From assembly GCF_000499845.2 (NCBI RefSeq), contig NC_023753.2, positions 11,821,181 through 11,885,180 on the forward strand: a stretch of DNA of 64,000 nucleotides, read 5' to 3'. Below the pieces are notes generated by a model, which was not told where the DNA came from, made no database searches, and was given only the letters and a program-made list of their open reading frames with translations. The position numbers and the translations under genes are program-made. The stretch comes from Phaseolus vulgaris (lineage: Eukaryota; Streptophyta; Magnoliopsida; Fabales; Fabaceae). The first letter of the stretch is position 1. The number at the start of each line of letters is the position of its first letter. This document shows positions 48,958 through 60,853 of the stretch, one piece after another.

Positions 48958-51858
48958 CTAATGTTGTTTACTTATGCTAGAGTTATAAAAATTAATGAAG
49001 TATGTGGACCAAGAATCTCTAACATATGAAATGCCTTCCTCACTCATTGGTGTTTCTTCTGTGAATAACTGCATTGCAAAGTTGACATAAATTAGTTTCT
49101 AGATATATATATATATATATATATATGTTCAAGAATTATAAAAATGATTTAACATATACCTCCTTCCAACCAGTTTTAACACCTAGTCTTATAATGGTAA
49201 TCATCCATTGCATAATGTAATAGCCACACTCATAGCTTCCTGGTTGTTTATTACACTATATAATTCAATAAAAAGTAATATGTTAGTATATTGATAAACA
49301 ATGATAATAGAGAAAGAAAAAAATTACAAACCTTTACTCTTATGTAGTTCAAATTATTTGAACTGGATCGACCTTTTAGGATGTTATATCCACGCCATGA
49401 ACTGGTTAATACAAAAAACCTCGTTAGTAGATGGTTAATTAGTAACATATACAAAGTTAAGTTTATACTATACTTACGTATCAATGATATCCTTAAATTT
49501 TGTGGGCATCTTCTTGTGTAGGGAACAGAACCACACAGCAGTCTTATCAACCATTGATAAGACAAGTAACTGCCAATGATGCCTATATGATCATTGAAAA
49601 GAGTTAGTAAATATTTAAAACATGAAATAATAATAATTGATGACATATAATTAAACTTACTCATTAATGTAAGGGCATAAATAAATTTGTTTTCCCTCTT
49701 TTTCCAGGATGTTAGTGATGTATGCTTGAGTCTCAGTTGAGTTTGGTCCAACGGGATTAGTATATGCAGGATCTACGAATCCATACATATTTTCCTTCCC
49801 CTCAGTGATACAGACTCTATGCAAAAACCTACAAGTTTTTAGTTAAAGCATAATCAATAATAATTTAACATAAAGTAAATTGAATAATAGGTAAAGATAC
49901 TTACATCATAAAAAATTGAATTATACTTATATTGAGCTCCTGGTTCCCAGATATAAATTCTGATAAATCTGTGTTGTAAATCATCAGTGGCAGTTCAGTG
50001 TTGATTTGAAAAAATGTATTATCCACGGAACTGGAAAAGGATCATTGCCAATCTGACTAGCAATGAGACGTAGGGAAGCCATAGGATCGTCAACTGGAAC
50101 CTCACGCTTCTTTTTCGGAGTTGGTGGCTGAAAAGGTTCCTACAAGATAAACAACATTTGTATTAAATTATATGTAATATATAAATATAAATAAAAAATA
50201 ATATAATGAAACGAAATTATTACATGAGGTTCGGGCATAGATCGAATGAGCTCTCTGGGCTAGGCAACGAATGTCTGAAATGCATCGGCCACAGTGGTTA
50301 CCTCATCTGAAGGTAGTGGAACACGAGCATCAGGAAATCGTACTTTTTCAACAGTTACCTTCGCCACATCAGGGGAGAGAGGAACGTTATGTAAGGTGGT
50401 GGTGTTTTTATAGACTTTTCCAAGTGCCACCACCCGAGGAAGTTTGCCGCCCACTACCAGTAGCTCACAATCCTCTGTCTGCCCATTGATATCATCCCCT
50501 GATGTTGGAGGAGCCGCACAACTCCCCTTTGTGCTCTTGGGAGTGGGACTAACAAGGGGTTCAATCGGCTCAGCACAAACTTGTTGCGATAGAAACTCTT
50601 GTCGCATTCGATCATTCTCCTTTTTCATCTCCAGCCACATCAAATCAGTCTCCTTTCTCATCTCCTCCATTATTTCTTCACGTAACTTAGTCTTCATTTG
50701 AGTTTCCTTCTTGGAGGAGGAGGATGGCTGTCGTTCTGAAACTCCAAAATAAAGTTTAATTCCGACCCCTTGTCCAGCGGCACGAACACGACCAGAGTGT
50801 TCAGGTCGTCCAATTGCTTCAACCAGGATATCGTGACGACCTTCAGCAACAAATGTACCGTCGGATTCCAAGGAATCCTGCAAGAGTACACAAAAATCAT
50901 ATTTTCAATCATTAATATAATTAATGCTTTAAAAAAATTGAAAATAACAAAAATAACTTACAATTTTTTCGATTATAACCCCGGATTGCTCGGAACTTGG
51001 TGCACCCGACTTTTTAATTCGGGCCCTCTTCCATTTTTCATGGCGAAAAGGTGGTGGAGGAGAAGTGACCCCTGTTTCCACATTCTCAGAATACGTCCCC
51101 TGTTGAGATTTCTCCTTTTCCACCATCAGTGTTTGCTCAAGTTTTCTATATCCCGAACGAGACATAACGTGCGGGGTAAGATTCTTCAAAGCTATCTCTT
51201 GAGCTTTCTTCCGACGATCCTGTCATAATTGAAATAAACAAACTGAAGTAAATAAGATAAACTTATTAATGTTATATAAACAAAAAAGTTACTTCACTTA
51301 CCATCCAAGCCTCATTTTCACGGCTTTCTCTAAAAAGACGCCATGTCTCTTCATCAATATGTTGGTACTTTAAACATGGATTTTCGTCTTTAAGGTCGCC
51401 AAAAATGTATCTCGATGTCAGTCTTGACTTAAAGGTACGAAATTTAAGTGCGATATTGGATAATATCTTTGATCGAAGCGGTTCCACATCAGGAATGTCA
51501 AAGTTTGCCTGCAAAATAACATCATGAAATTAAAATTAATTAATCAATATTAAAAAGCATTATATGATAACAATAATAATGTAAAGCTTACCAGAACATC
51601 CTCCCATAGCATGTTCCGATCAACCTCTGAAACCTCATCCCATGAATTAATCAAAATGGAGAGCCTCTCACGAGAAACAACTCCAAGATAGCTCATAAAC
51701 TCATCTGCCTTAGGACCAAAAGCCACTCCAGTGTTGACGTCAATGTCAACATGTGTCTTCTCACCAGCAGCACGTCTCAATGCAAGACGCTTCAATCTAG
51801 TAGGTCCTCTACTACCTCGCCCAGATCGAGGTCTGACTGGAGTCTGGTCGTCATCCAT
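48958..51858 (-). pseudogene. CACTA second gene: Ulp1-like C48 cysteine protease with coiled-coil region (two lesions)
   Basis: Clean GT-AG exons can be placed: 51858..51592, 51508..51302, 51219..50962, 50877..50224, 50139..49906, 49828..49661, then four short exons to a TAG at 48960..48958. Exons 1-4 give a basic start ('RSGRGSRGPTRLKRLALRR'), a charged coiled-coil stretch ('LREEIMEEMRKETDL', about 50690-50600) and a linker. The last exons give the protease: 'HHWQLLVLSMVDK' (catalytic His), 'VWFCSLHKK' and 'PGSYECGYYIMQWM' (catalytic Cys in ECGYY). The Asp expected after the His is a Cys in 'FCSL'. Lesions: TGG-to-TAG near 50262 and a 1-base loss near 50025. Ulp1 enzymes remove SUMO from proteins; many plant CACTA and MULE elements carry such a domain, and its role in transposition is unknown. 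Confidence 0.8.
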
Positions 51859-51967
51859 GTCTCTGTTAAAAAATAAATGTTTATTTACATAAAATTATAA
51901 ATGTTCATATAAAAATAATACATAAAATTATAAATGTTTATTTACATGTTGCATGTGGGTTGAATGT

Positions 51968-54900
51968 TTATATGTAAATTCCTTCACTGTGGTCTTTACG
52001 GGTTGCATGTACATCATCAAGTACATCGTCATCTTTATTAGTTATCATTGGTGTGAATGAACGAGTTTCGCCATATTCAATATCATCTATGGCTTCCCCT
52101 TGTTTTTTCCCGTGTAAAACGACATACCAATGTTCTGACGTAGGATCTTTCACATAGAAAACCTGAGATGCTTGTTGAACCATTATAAATGGCTCATCTC
52201 GATACCCTATCTTTCGAAAGTCCACTAGTGTGAATCCTGATTCATCAATTTTAACCCCACTTTTATTATCAACCCATTTACACTTGAAAACTGGAACGGA
52301 AAACTTAGTGTAGTCAATCTCCCATATCTCTTCTATAAACCCATAGTATGCCATTGATCCAAGTACTGGATTTGTATCTTTCGAAGTCGAAAACTGCATT
52401 GACTCGGCTTCAAGAGTAACACCAGAATTTTGAACTGTACTCTTTTCATCCAGGGACTTCGTGTAAAATATACAATTATTCACTTCGTACGCTGTACATG
52501 AAATGACATCAAACTTCAATCCAGCAGCCAACCAAGTCAAGGTCTCTGATGCCGTTGAATCCTTGAACACCTCATCTTTAAACCAAGGCATGAAAGTTCT
52601 ATTATGTTCCATCAAGACCCATTTCTCTGCTTGTCTTGGGTTATTTGCCTTCACAATGGCTTTATGAGCTTCTATGTAAGGTACAACTTCATCTGTGTTA
52701 TTCAATATGTACAAATGTGCTTGCAAGACTTCTGATCGAGATTTGCTTACAATATTCACACCACGTAAACATTTACTTGTAGAACGCCTGTGGTGCCATG
52801 AATTAGCTGGAACACCTATTGGATTTGCTTTTGTCATGTACTCTGAACAAAATTCAATACTTTCTTCAGCTATGTACCTTTCAATCATTGAAGCCTCTGG
52901 ACGATAATGATTTTTCACATAACCTTTCAAAATTTTCATATACCGCTCAACAGGATACATCCATCTTAAGTACACTGGTCCACACAATCTAACCTCTCTT
53001 ACCAGATGCACCACTAGATGAACCATGATGTCAAAAAAAGACGGAGGAAAAAACATTTCCAATTCACACAAGATAACAACAATTTCATTTTGAAGTTCAT
53101 CTAGTTTTGAGGGATCAATGACTTTACAACAGATGGAAGAGAAGAATGAGCACAAACGGGTTATGGTGTGTCTAACATTTTTTGGTAAGATCCCACGGAT
53201 AGCTACCGGCAACAATTGTTGTATCAAGATGTGACAATCATGAGACTTCAACCCAATTAACTTCAAATCTTGCATTGACACTAGACTCTTCACATTTGAG
53301 GAATGTCCTTGTGGCACTTTCACACCCTTTAGACATTGACAAAAACTAATTTTTTCATCTTTTGACATTGTGTAACAGGCTGGGGGCAAATATGTACGCT
53401 TACCCATTTGTATGGGTGCCAACTCGCCGCGTATGTTCATCTCAATCAAATCTAAACGAGCATTTAGACCATCCTTCGTCTTCCCGTTAATGTTAAGAAG
53501 TGTACCAATTAAGCTATCACACACATTCTTCTCAACATGCATTACATCTATACAATGTCTGACTTCTAACCTCGACCAGTACGGAAGATCAAAGAAGATT
53601 GATTTCTTCTTCCAAATATTTGTCACAGATGACTTTTTTTTGGACTTGCCGAAGGTGTGGTCTATGTTATTTACCTTTTCGTAAACCTCAACACCGGTTA
53701 ATGGAGTTGGTGGACCACTACCCTCTTGGTGTCCATTAAAGGCTTTTTTCAACCTCCGGTAAGGATGATGACTTCTAAGAAACCTCCGATGCCGAAGATA
53801 TATTGTTTTCCTTCCATGTTTCAATTGTTGAGAAGCAGTGTCTTCTTCGCATATTGGACACGCTTTGTGACCCTTAACACTATAACCTGATAAGTTACCC
53901 CGGAAAGTCATTGATGGTGCAAAATAACATGGCATGAAGCTTGAAAGTTTCATTAGCAAATCCGTCAAATACATCGACACCCTGGTCCCACATTAACTTC
54001 AAATCTTCAATTAGGGGACTTAGATAAACATCAATATCATTCCCTGGTTGTTTCGGACCGGATATCATCATAGACAACATCATGTATTTTTGCTTCATGC
54101 ACAATCCAGGAGGTAAGTTGTAAATAACTAGTAATACAGGCCATGAACTGTGATTTGTACTCATATTACCAAACGGATTCATTCCGTCTGTAGCTAAACC
54201 AAGTCGGATATTTCTTGATTCTTTACCAAATTCTGGAAAGTCATCATCAAATTTCTTCCATTGAATAGAATCAGCTGGATGTCGGTACATGCCATCGCAT
54301 TTTCTCTCATCTGCATGCCATCTAAGATTCTTAGCATCGTCTGGGTTTGCAAACAAACGCTTCATCCTTGGAATGATGGGAAGATACCACATAACCTTCA
54401 TTGGGGGTCCATGCTTTTCCATGTCATCAATAGAATCATCATCTTTTTGTTTCAACTTATAACGTGATAACCCACACCTCGGACAACTTTTCAACAATTC
54501 AAAATCTTTCCGGTATAATATACAATCATTAGGACATGCATGTATCTTTTTGTACTCCATACCCATTGGACAAAGAATCTTTTTTGCCTCGTAATTACGA
54601 TTAGGTAGACTATTTCCCTCTGGAAGCATATCCTTCAACAGCTGGAGCAATTCCGTGAAGCTTTTATCAGTCCATCCGTTTATTGCCTTCAAATTCATCA
54701 ATCTTAACACCGCCGACAACCGTGTGAAGTTAGTTGATCCAGGATACAAAGGAGTCTCTGCATCTTTTGACATACTTTCATATCCATGCGCTTTTGCAAA
54801 ACACTCAGCTCCCACATCACGAATCATGTCCTCCAATCGATCATCATCTCCATCATCGTGTACTGCTTCATCCATGGTAGAACCCACATATTCTTCAGTT

Positions 54901-55163
54901 ACGGAAACACGTGGTAAATTTAATAATTCACCATGCCATGTCCAAGTTGTATAAGATCGAAGAAACCCATCACATAGCAGGTGTTCCCTCATGATATTCA
55001 CATCCAGTATCCTTCCATTCAAACAGTTAACGCACGGACACCTGATCTTTGCTCCATCATGACCACTAATAATCGCGTTACGCTGCGCAAATTGTATAAA
55101 TTCCTCTACTCCCCTTTCGTACTCATCACTTATACGAACAGCATTAATCCAACTTCGATCCAT
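51968..55163 (-). pseudogene. TNP2-type CACTA transposase, one frameshift (copy 2)
   Basis: ATG at 55163, about 1,065 codons to the stop at 51968. Residues 1-80: Transpos_assoc domain ('EYERGVEEFIQFA', RCPCVNCLN, 'TTWTWHGELL'). About 190-225: a cysteine pair region ('CPNDCILY', 'SCPRCGLSRYK'). About 315-425: start of the Transposase_21 core ('LGLATDGMNPF' with D326, 'NHSSWPVLLVIYNLPP'). A 5-base loss near 53899, between 'CTINDFP' and 'GNLSGY', shifts the frame; copy 1 keeps these bases. The rest is one open frame: 'ACPICEED', 'RHCIDVMHVEKNV', 'LKSHDCHILIQQLLP', DUF4218-like ('MFFPPSFFDIMVHL', 'YPVERYMKILKGYVK') and DUF4216-like ('VFKCKWVDN', 'DEPFIMVQQASQVFYV'). The family binds element ends and catalyses cut-and-paste transposition. 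No intron is needed, so the 5-base loss probably inactivates it. Confidence 0.88.
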
Positions 55164-55228
55164 TATATATTCTGGAATATAGTTAGGATTTTCTAATAAT
55201 TAGTATTCTCTTCAATCTCACACATTTG

Positions 55229-55250
55229 CCGAGGGTCGAACACCCCCGGA
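55229..55250 (-). other. Hairpin upstream of the CACTA transposase start (copy 2)
   Basis: On the minus strand CCGGGGGT-GTTCG-ACCCTCGG, the counterpart of 6369-6389 in copy 1, about 65 bp before the ATG. One stem base differs from copy 1. Confidence 0.5.
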
Positions 55251-55744
55251 CTCAATCCAAACACGATATTCCTATTCTAAAAGTAACAATAACTAACATA
55301 ACATAAAACTTTTATTAAAATGTAATTAACAACTAACTAAATATTTCACTTCTAAAATTAAAATTCTAGAACAAAGTTTAATACACTATAGAATTATAAT
55401 TCCATAAAGATTAATATCATATTCATTTTTATTTAAGTAAAAGTAGTTTAAAGTGACAATTATAAAAAATAAATGATGCCAGGGAAAAAAAGAAAGATAT
55501 GCAAAGAGAAAGTGCAAAAAATAAAAATAATTACAAAAATAGAATTTATATATAATATAAATTTAAGAAAATAGAAATTATATAATACAAAAATTCAAAA
55601 TACACACAAATATATAAATTATTAGTTATTAGTTATACATTCCAAGTTATATTAGTTATTAATTAAATATATATTATAATACAGAAAAATAAAAATTCAA
55701 AATATTAAATATGAATTCAAAATTTTAAATATAAATTCAAAATA

Positions 55745-56050
55745 TTAAATAAATACAACACCAACCTTTAGGTTGATGGTGATCGGAGACGAAGACGAAG
55801 GCGTAGGCGCAGGCGGTGGCGGAAGCAGTGGCGGTGACGGAAGCAGTGGCGGTGGCGGAGCAGAAAAAACCAGAGAACCAATAGAACAGTAACCACCTAT
55901 ATGCAGAAAACGAGTAAGGAAACGAAATGACAATGCCAAGGAAGTGAATAATGACAATGACAAAAACGAAAACGAAAACAAACGTTGAAGCAGAGAGAGC
56001 TGAAACTTACAATGCAAAGCGGAGAGAGCTGAGAACGTTGAAACGAAGAG
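55745..56050 (-). promoter_or_regulatory. GC-rich leader/promoter region of the CACTA transposase
   Basis: The 55760-55870 stretch is made of CCGCCACCGCCACTG-like triplets on the minus strand, unusually GC-rich for this window, preceded by a CT-rich tract. A shorter version occurs at 5970-6060 in copy 1 ('tccgccaccgcttccg'). It opens a proline-rich ORF of 90 codons in this copy only, which I take as chance. Its place between the subterminal repeats and the transposase ATG fits a promoter or 5' leader, possibly with a leader intron starting at a GTAAG near 56006. Confidence 0.4.
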
Positions 56051-56105
56051 CGGAGAAGACGAAAGTGAAAGTGAAAACCAGTGGCGCGCTTCTATTTTTA
56101 GGGTA

Positions 56106-56261
56106 AAATTGATTTACAAATGCGGTTCTAGGGTAAGACCGCATTTGTAAATCAATTAAAATGAATTACAACTGCGGTCATAGTAAAGACCGCATTTGTA
56201 ATTCATTTTAATTGATTTACAAATGCGGTCTTACCCTAGAACCGCATTTGTAAATCAATTT
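56106..56261. repeat. Long near-perfect hairpin in CACTA copy 2 (transposase-gene end)
   Basis: Positions 56106-56179 pair with 56188-56261: 74 bp with one mismatch (56172/56195) around an 8-base loop. Each arm contains smaller inverted AAATGCGG/CCGCATTT pairs, so it is a palindrome of palindromes. It lies about 95 bp inside the terminal inverted repeat. Confidence 0.95.
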
Positions 56262-56357
56262 AATTACAAAAATGCCACCGCGTTTTTTACAAATGCGTTT
56301 AAACGCAAAGCCGCACTAAATAAATAGTCGTTGTTTTCAAATTTTGTACTAGTGCTA

Positions 56358-56746
56358 TCAATATAACTTCTGACTATACCAAAATTGTAAAAGGTGATGC
56401 ATAGGGTTTGTAACATGGATGTGACAAACCTGAATGATGGAGTAGTTTATATTAAAGAGAGAAGTACAAAGTTTGTGAGAAAGAGAAACATTTAGGAGAC
56501 ATGAGATAGGTTTGTAACATAGATTTGGCAAAATGTGGAGCAAATACAATAGTATAGGTTTTTGAGCCGACAAGGAATTAGGAAAAGTGTAGATTAAGGT
56601 TTGTGTGAAGCTGAAATTTTGAGCAATGAACCATAACAGAGTGTTGTGTCACACATCCTTGTTGGTAAAGTCATGTGTCATATGGTGTGTTTGACACTCT
56701 TCAAAAAAAAAATTCTTCTTTTAATAAAAGTTTGAATTTTGTTGTG
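56358..56746. other. Intergenic between CACTA copy 2 and a copia element
   Basis: No gene recognised. Contains short T- and A-runs. Confidence 0.5.
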
Positions 56747-56751
56747 ACACG

Positions 56752-57067
56752 TGTTAACATATTTAGTTTTTTTTTTTTAAGTTATTGGGCTTTGTTTGTT
56801 TGACCCAACTTTCCTTTTCTGTTTCAACTAGGTCTTAGTCTTTTTCTTATATATACACCATGTATTTTACTCTCTAATACACAAGTAAATAAGAATTTCT
56901 TTTGTGTTTTCTTTTCTTTGCTTTTCTCTCTTTTATGCTTGTGTCATTGTCTCTTTTTCATTTGCAATTAGGGTTCATCAGAACTTCCCTTTCTCCATTG
57001 CGATTCTGTGTGCTCCATTTGATGCACCACACCAGATGAGGAATATTCATATTCATTAACTGCAATA
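56752..57067 (+). repeat. 5' LTR
   Basis: 316 bp, TGTTAACAT...AACTGCAATA, TATATATA near 56850, followed directly by the primer-binding site. Confidence 0.93.
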
Positions 57068-57198
57068 TGGTATCAGAGCTCTTCGAATGAAGAGCTCTAC
57101 TGCGCTTCTCTCTGATATATTTTTCCCCCTTTGTTGTTCTTGGTTATCTTTTTTGTTCTCTTTCAAAATCTTGATTGGGTTTCAAAATCTCTTAGGCA

Positions 57199-60000
57199 AT
57201 GTCTAATGAAAACCCTAGTCTTCATAGTCTTAATAGTAGTCACACTATTACATGAAATTTCTGTGGTAAATACGGTCATACTGGGGTTGTTTGTTTTCGA
57301 AAACTGGGTTTTCCTTCTAATAATGTTAAAAACTCAAAGTTTTCTTCTACTAGAAAAGTCTGCACTTTTTGTAATCGTTTGGGCCACACTATCGACACCT
57401 GTTATAAAAAGCATGGGTTCCCTCCTGGCTACAAATTCATCAATTGGACATCCCAAGCCAATAATATGATTACTACTGACACTTTTTCCGAGCTTTTTCC
57501 TAAAGAAAGGGATGTAAAGGGGATTCAACTTACATCACAACAGTGCCAATTCCTGACCAACATTTTGCGTCAGCAAAACCTTGAGAATCCTGCCCCTCAC
57601 ACTCAAATTAATCAAGTCGACACCTTCTATGCGGATGAAATCCCCAATACTGAGCATTCTTCAACAGGTAAGTTTCTCTCTTCACTATCTGCTATAAAAG
57701 AATCTTGGATTATTGATTCTGGTGCCACAGATCATGTTTGTCACAATTTGAACGTTTTTACTACTTATACTAAAATTAAACCTGTCTTAATTAGTCGTCC
57801 AAATGGTCAAACTGTTTATGCCACATATTCTGGTTTAGTACGTTTTTCTGATAAGTTTTATTTGTCTGATGTGTTATATGTGCCTCATTTTTAATTAAAC
57901 TTAATATATGTTTCTAAACTCACACACCAACTTAAATGCACTTTAACTTTCACTTCAACTCACTACATTATACAAGACAATCTCACCCAAGAGAGGATTG
58001 GTACAGTTAAAGCCACCACTGGATTGTACCTTGTCACTACCTTGCCTGCTTCTAGCCGTTCTAAACCGCATTGTTTTGCTCTTTTTATTGATTGTAATAT
58101 CACGGACAAAACACTTTGACATTATAGATTAGGATACCCTTCACTTGAAATATTACATGTCTTAAGCAAACAATACTCTTTTATTATTGTTGATACTCAT
58201 AATGTATGTGACACTTGTAGTCGTGCAAAACAGAGAAAACTTCCTTTCACTTTAAGTAATATTGTTACCTCTGCTATTTTTGATCTTGTACACTTTGATA
58301 TTTGGGGGACCATGTTCCATAATTTCTATGCAAGGTTTTCGTTATTTCTTGACTATTGTTGATGGTTAGTCACGTTATACTTGGTTATTCTGCTGCATAA
58401 CAAATCTGAAATGCGACAACACATCATTAACTTCACTATTTTCGTTCAAAATCATTTCAAAACTAATATCAAAACGATTCATACTGACAATGGTGTTGAG
58501 TTTGCTATGTCAAATTTTTATGCTTTAAAGGGAATTATAAATAAAAAATCTTGTGTTGAAACACCACAACAAAATGGCATTGTAGAACGTAAACTTCAAC
58601 ACATACTAAATGTAACCCGGGCTTTAATTTTTCAAACAAATTTTCCTCCTATTTTTTGGGAATTTGCTGTAAATCATGTTGTTTTTTCTTAATAAATGCT
58701 ATTCCTACTCCATTACTTAATAACATCACTCCTCATGAAAAGTTGTTTGGAAAACCGTATGACATTTCCTTTTTTTAAAAGTGTTTGGTTATCTCTGTTA
58801 TGCTAGTACCATTACTGCACATAGGAAAAAAAATTAGATGATAGATCTATCAAAGATATTTTTCTTGGCTTCCCGCATCTTAAATTTAAAGTTTCATAGC
58901 ATAGAGATATCAAGACATGTAATCTTTCATGAAATCACTTTCCATATAAATTGGACAGTGGCTTGCCTAAGGACCCTAATACTTTATCTCTCCCTATTTC
59001 TAACCCATATAATTCTGCTTTTTATTTTTTTTCTAATACTGCACCTCCTGTCGAGCCATGTGCCTCTACTCCTTCACCTAATATTGTCCCTCCACCAACC
59101 TCATTATCCTCTGATCTTCCAACAAATAGTGCCTCCGCTCCTGCATCCAACATTGCATCTCTACGAGAATTATCACCACCTGCATCAGTTTTGGTCTTCA
59201 TTTAAGTCAACACAAGTATACTCTTGATCTTCTTCATGAAACTGGCATGCTTGAATCTGCACCTGTGGCCACTCCTATGACTCATACCTCCCGTCTCTCT
59301 CCTGATCAAGGCTCCCCTCTTGATGCTAATGCAACTTCCCAATACAGAAGACTCCTTGGACGTCTAATCTACTTAACCAACACGCGACCTGACATCGCGC
59401 CTTTGTTGTCCACAATTTAAGCCAATTCATATATGCACCCACAACTCATCATCAACAAGCTGCCTCACGTCTTTTGCGTTACCTCAAGGGCACCCCTGGG
59501 GAAGGAATATATTTTTCTCATACTAGCTCCCTTCACCTCTATGGTTTTAGTGACTCTGATTGGGCAACATGTCCTACGACACACAAATCTGTCACTGGAT
59601 ATTCTATCTACTTAGGAAACTCCCTAATATCATGGAAATTAAAGAAGCAGTCAACTATCTCCCGTAGCTCATCCAAAGCCGAGTATAGAGCCCTTGCCAC
59701 CACCACATGTGAGCTACAATGGTTGTCTTACCTCTTCCTCTCTCCCAGCCTGCAACCCTGTACTGTGACAACAAATATGCCCTTCAAATAGCGTCCAATC
59801 AAGTCTTTCATGAACGCACCAAGCACATCGAAATTGATTGTCACCTAGTTTGTGAAAAACTTAACTCTGGTCTCCTCAAACTGTTGCCCATTACTTCTGC
59901 TATGCAAGTTGTTGACATATTCACCAAGTCCCTTGCTTCTGGACAGTTCTCTACTCTCAAATCCAAGTTGGGCCTGACAAATATCTACTCCCCAGCTTGA
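57199..60000 (+). pseudogene. copia gag-pol polyprotein lacking the reverse-transcriptase core
   Basis: In order: gag C-terminus with two cysteine-histidine motifs (CGKYGHTGVVC near 57261 and CTFCNRLGHTIDTC near 57361-57402); protease WIIDSGATDHVC at 57706-57741 with intact D-S-G; the integrase zinc site (HYRLGYPS, then CDTC) around 58118-58218; and the integrase core with 'HTDNGVEF' (58480-58503) and 'TPQQNGIVERK' (58561-58593). A proline/serine-rich linker (58980-59190) then jumps, near 59190, straight to the C-terminal end of RT ('LHLSQHKYTLDLLHETGML'), removing the fingers, palm and YVDD. RNase H follows with 'SDSDWATCPTTHKSVTGY' and 'SKAEYRALA'. Several single frameshifts and stops are also present. 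Confidence 0.88.
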
Positions 60001-60006
60001 GGGGGG

Positions 60007-60321
60007 TGTTAACATATTTAGTTTTTCTATTTTAAGTTATTGAGCTTTGTTTGTTTGGCCCAACTTTCCTTTTCTGTTTCAGCTAGGTCTTAGTCTTTTC
60101 TTATATATACACCATGTATTTTACTCTCTAATACACAAGTAAATAAGAATTTCTTTTGTATTTTCTTTTATCTGCTTTTCTCTCTTTTATGCTTAAGTCA
60201 TTGTCTCTTTTTCATTTGTAATTAGGGTTCATCAGAACCTCCCTTTCTCCATTGCAATTTCGTGCGTTCCATTTAATGCACCACATCAGACGAAGAATAT
60301 TCATATTCATTAACTGTAATA
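60007..60321 (+). repeat. 3' LTR
   Basis: 315 bp, almost identical to 56752-57067, with scattered substitutions and a few 1-base indels. Confidence 0.93.
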
Positions 60322-60326
60322 ACACG

Positions 60327-60853
60327 TGTAAAAAACTTTTATTTGTGTTCCCTTCATTTGTATATATTATTATAGATGAGAATTCAAATGGTGATTGTAT
60401 GTTGGTCATCACTAGTGAGTGTTGCTACTATAATATTTTTTATAATAATTTTAAATTTTTTAAAAGATAAAATAGGTTGTTTGGACTTTAAAAAAATAAA
60501 AAAAATAATTAAAATAATTTGATAATTTAAAATTATTTTATTTTAATTTTTTCTAAAAAATAAAACTTAAATTCTTGATATCATTTCAACTTTTAAAAGT
60601 ATGCGTATCTTTTTTTTTATATTGTCTATTTGGTACAGCCTTGATGATTGTGTCGTTTACTATACTTCAGTTAAAATGTCATTGGCTTAATTGAAATATG
60701 AATGTTATTAGTTTAACATCGTATTTTTTAACTAATAGTGACGAGATTTTCTTTCATATTAAAATCGATCAAAACATCGTAATCACACAAATTATTTTTT
60801 GCTAATATATTACCGTGTTACTTCTATTAGTTAGGATTTTTTTTTTCAATATT
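60327..60853. other. Intergenic, nothing recognised
   Basis: AT-rich sequence between the copia element and the TRIM. Confidence 0.5.

Larger units (their letters stand above)
48448..56354 (-). mobile_element. CACTA (En/Spm-type) DNA transposon, copy 2, nearly intact
   Basis: The ends CACTAGTGCAG (48448) and ...TTGTACTAGTG (56354) are intact, with the 3-bp duplication CTA at 48445-48447 and 56355-56357. It is 7,907 bp long. On the minus strand it carries a TNP2-type transposase gene (55163..51968) followed by a Ulp1-like protease gene (51858..48958), with palindromic subterminal repeats at both ends. It shares its gene order, hairpin leader and end sequences with copy 1 but has far fewer lesions. 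It is the more recent or better preserved insertion. Confidence 0.95.
56752..60321 (+). mobile_element. Ty1/copia element with both LTRs, internally deleted
   Basis: Flanked by the 5-bp duplication ACACG at 56747-56751 and 60322-60326. The LTRs are nearly identical (316 and 315 bp), start TGTTAACATATTTAG and end ..AATA, and contain a TATATATA box. The primer-binding site TGGTATCAGAGCT (57068-57080) is perfect, and the purine tract GAGGGGGG lies at 59999-60006. At 3,570 bp it is about 1.3 kb shorter than a complete copia element because the reverse-transcriptase core is missing. Confidence 0.95.

Noticed and set aside
55745..56017. Proline-rich 90-codon ORF with a signal-peptide-like start
   Set aside because: It lies in the GC-rich CACTA leader, is not conserved in copy 1, and is best explained by triplet composition.
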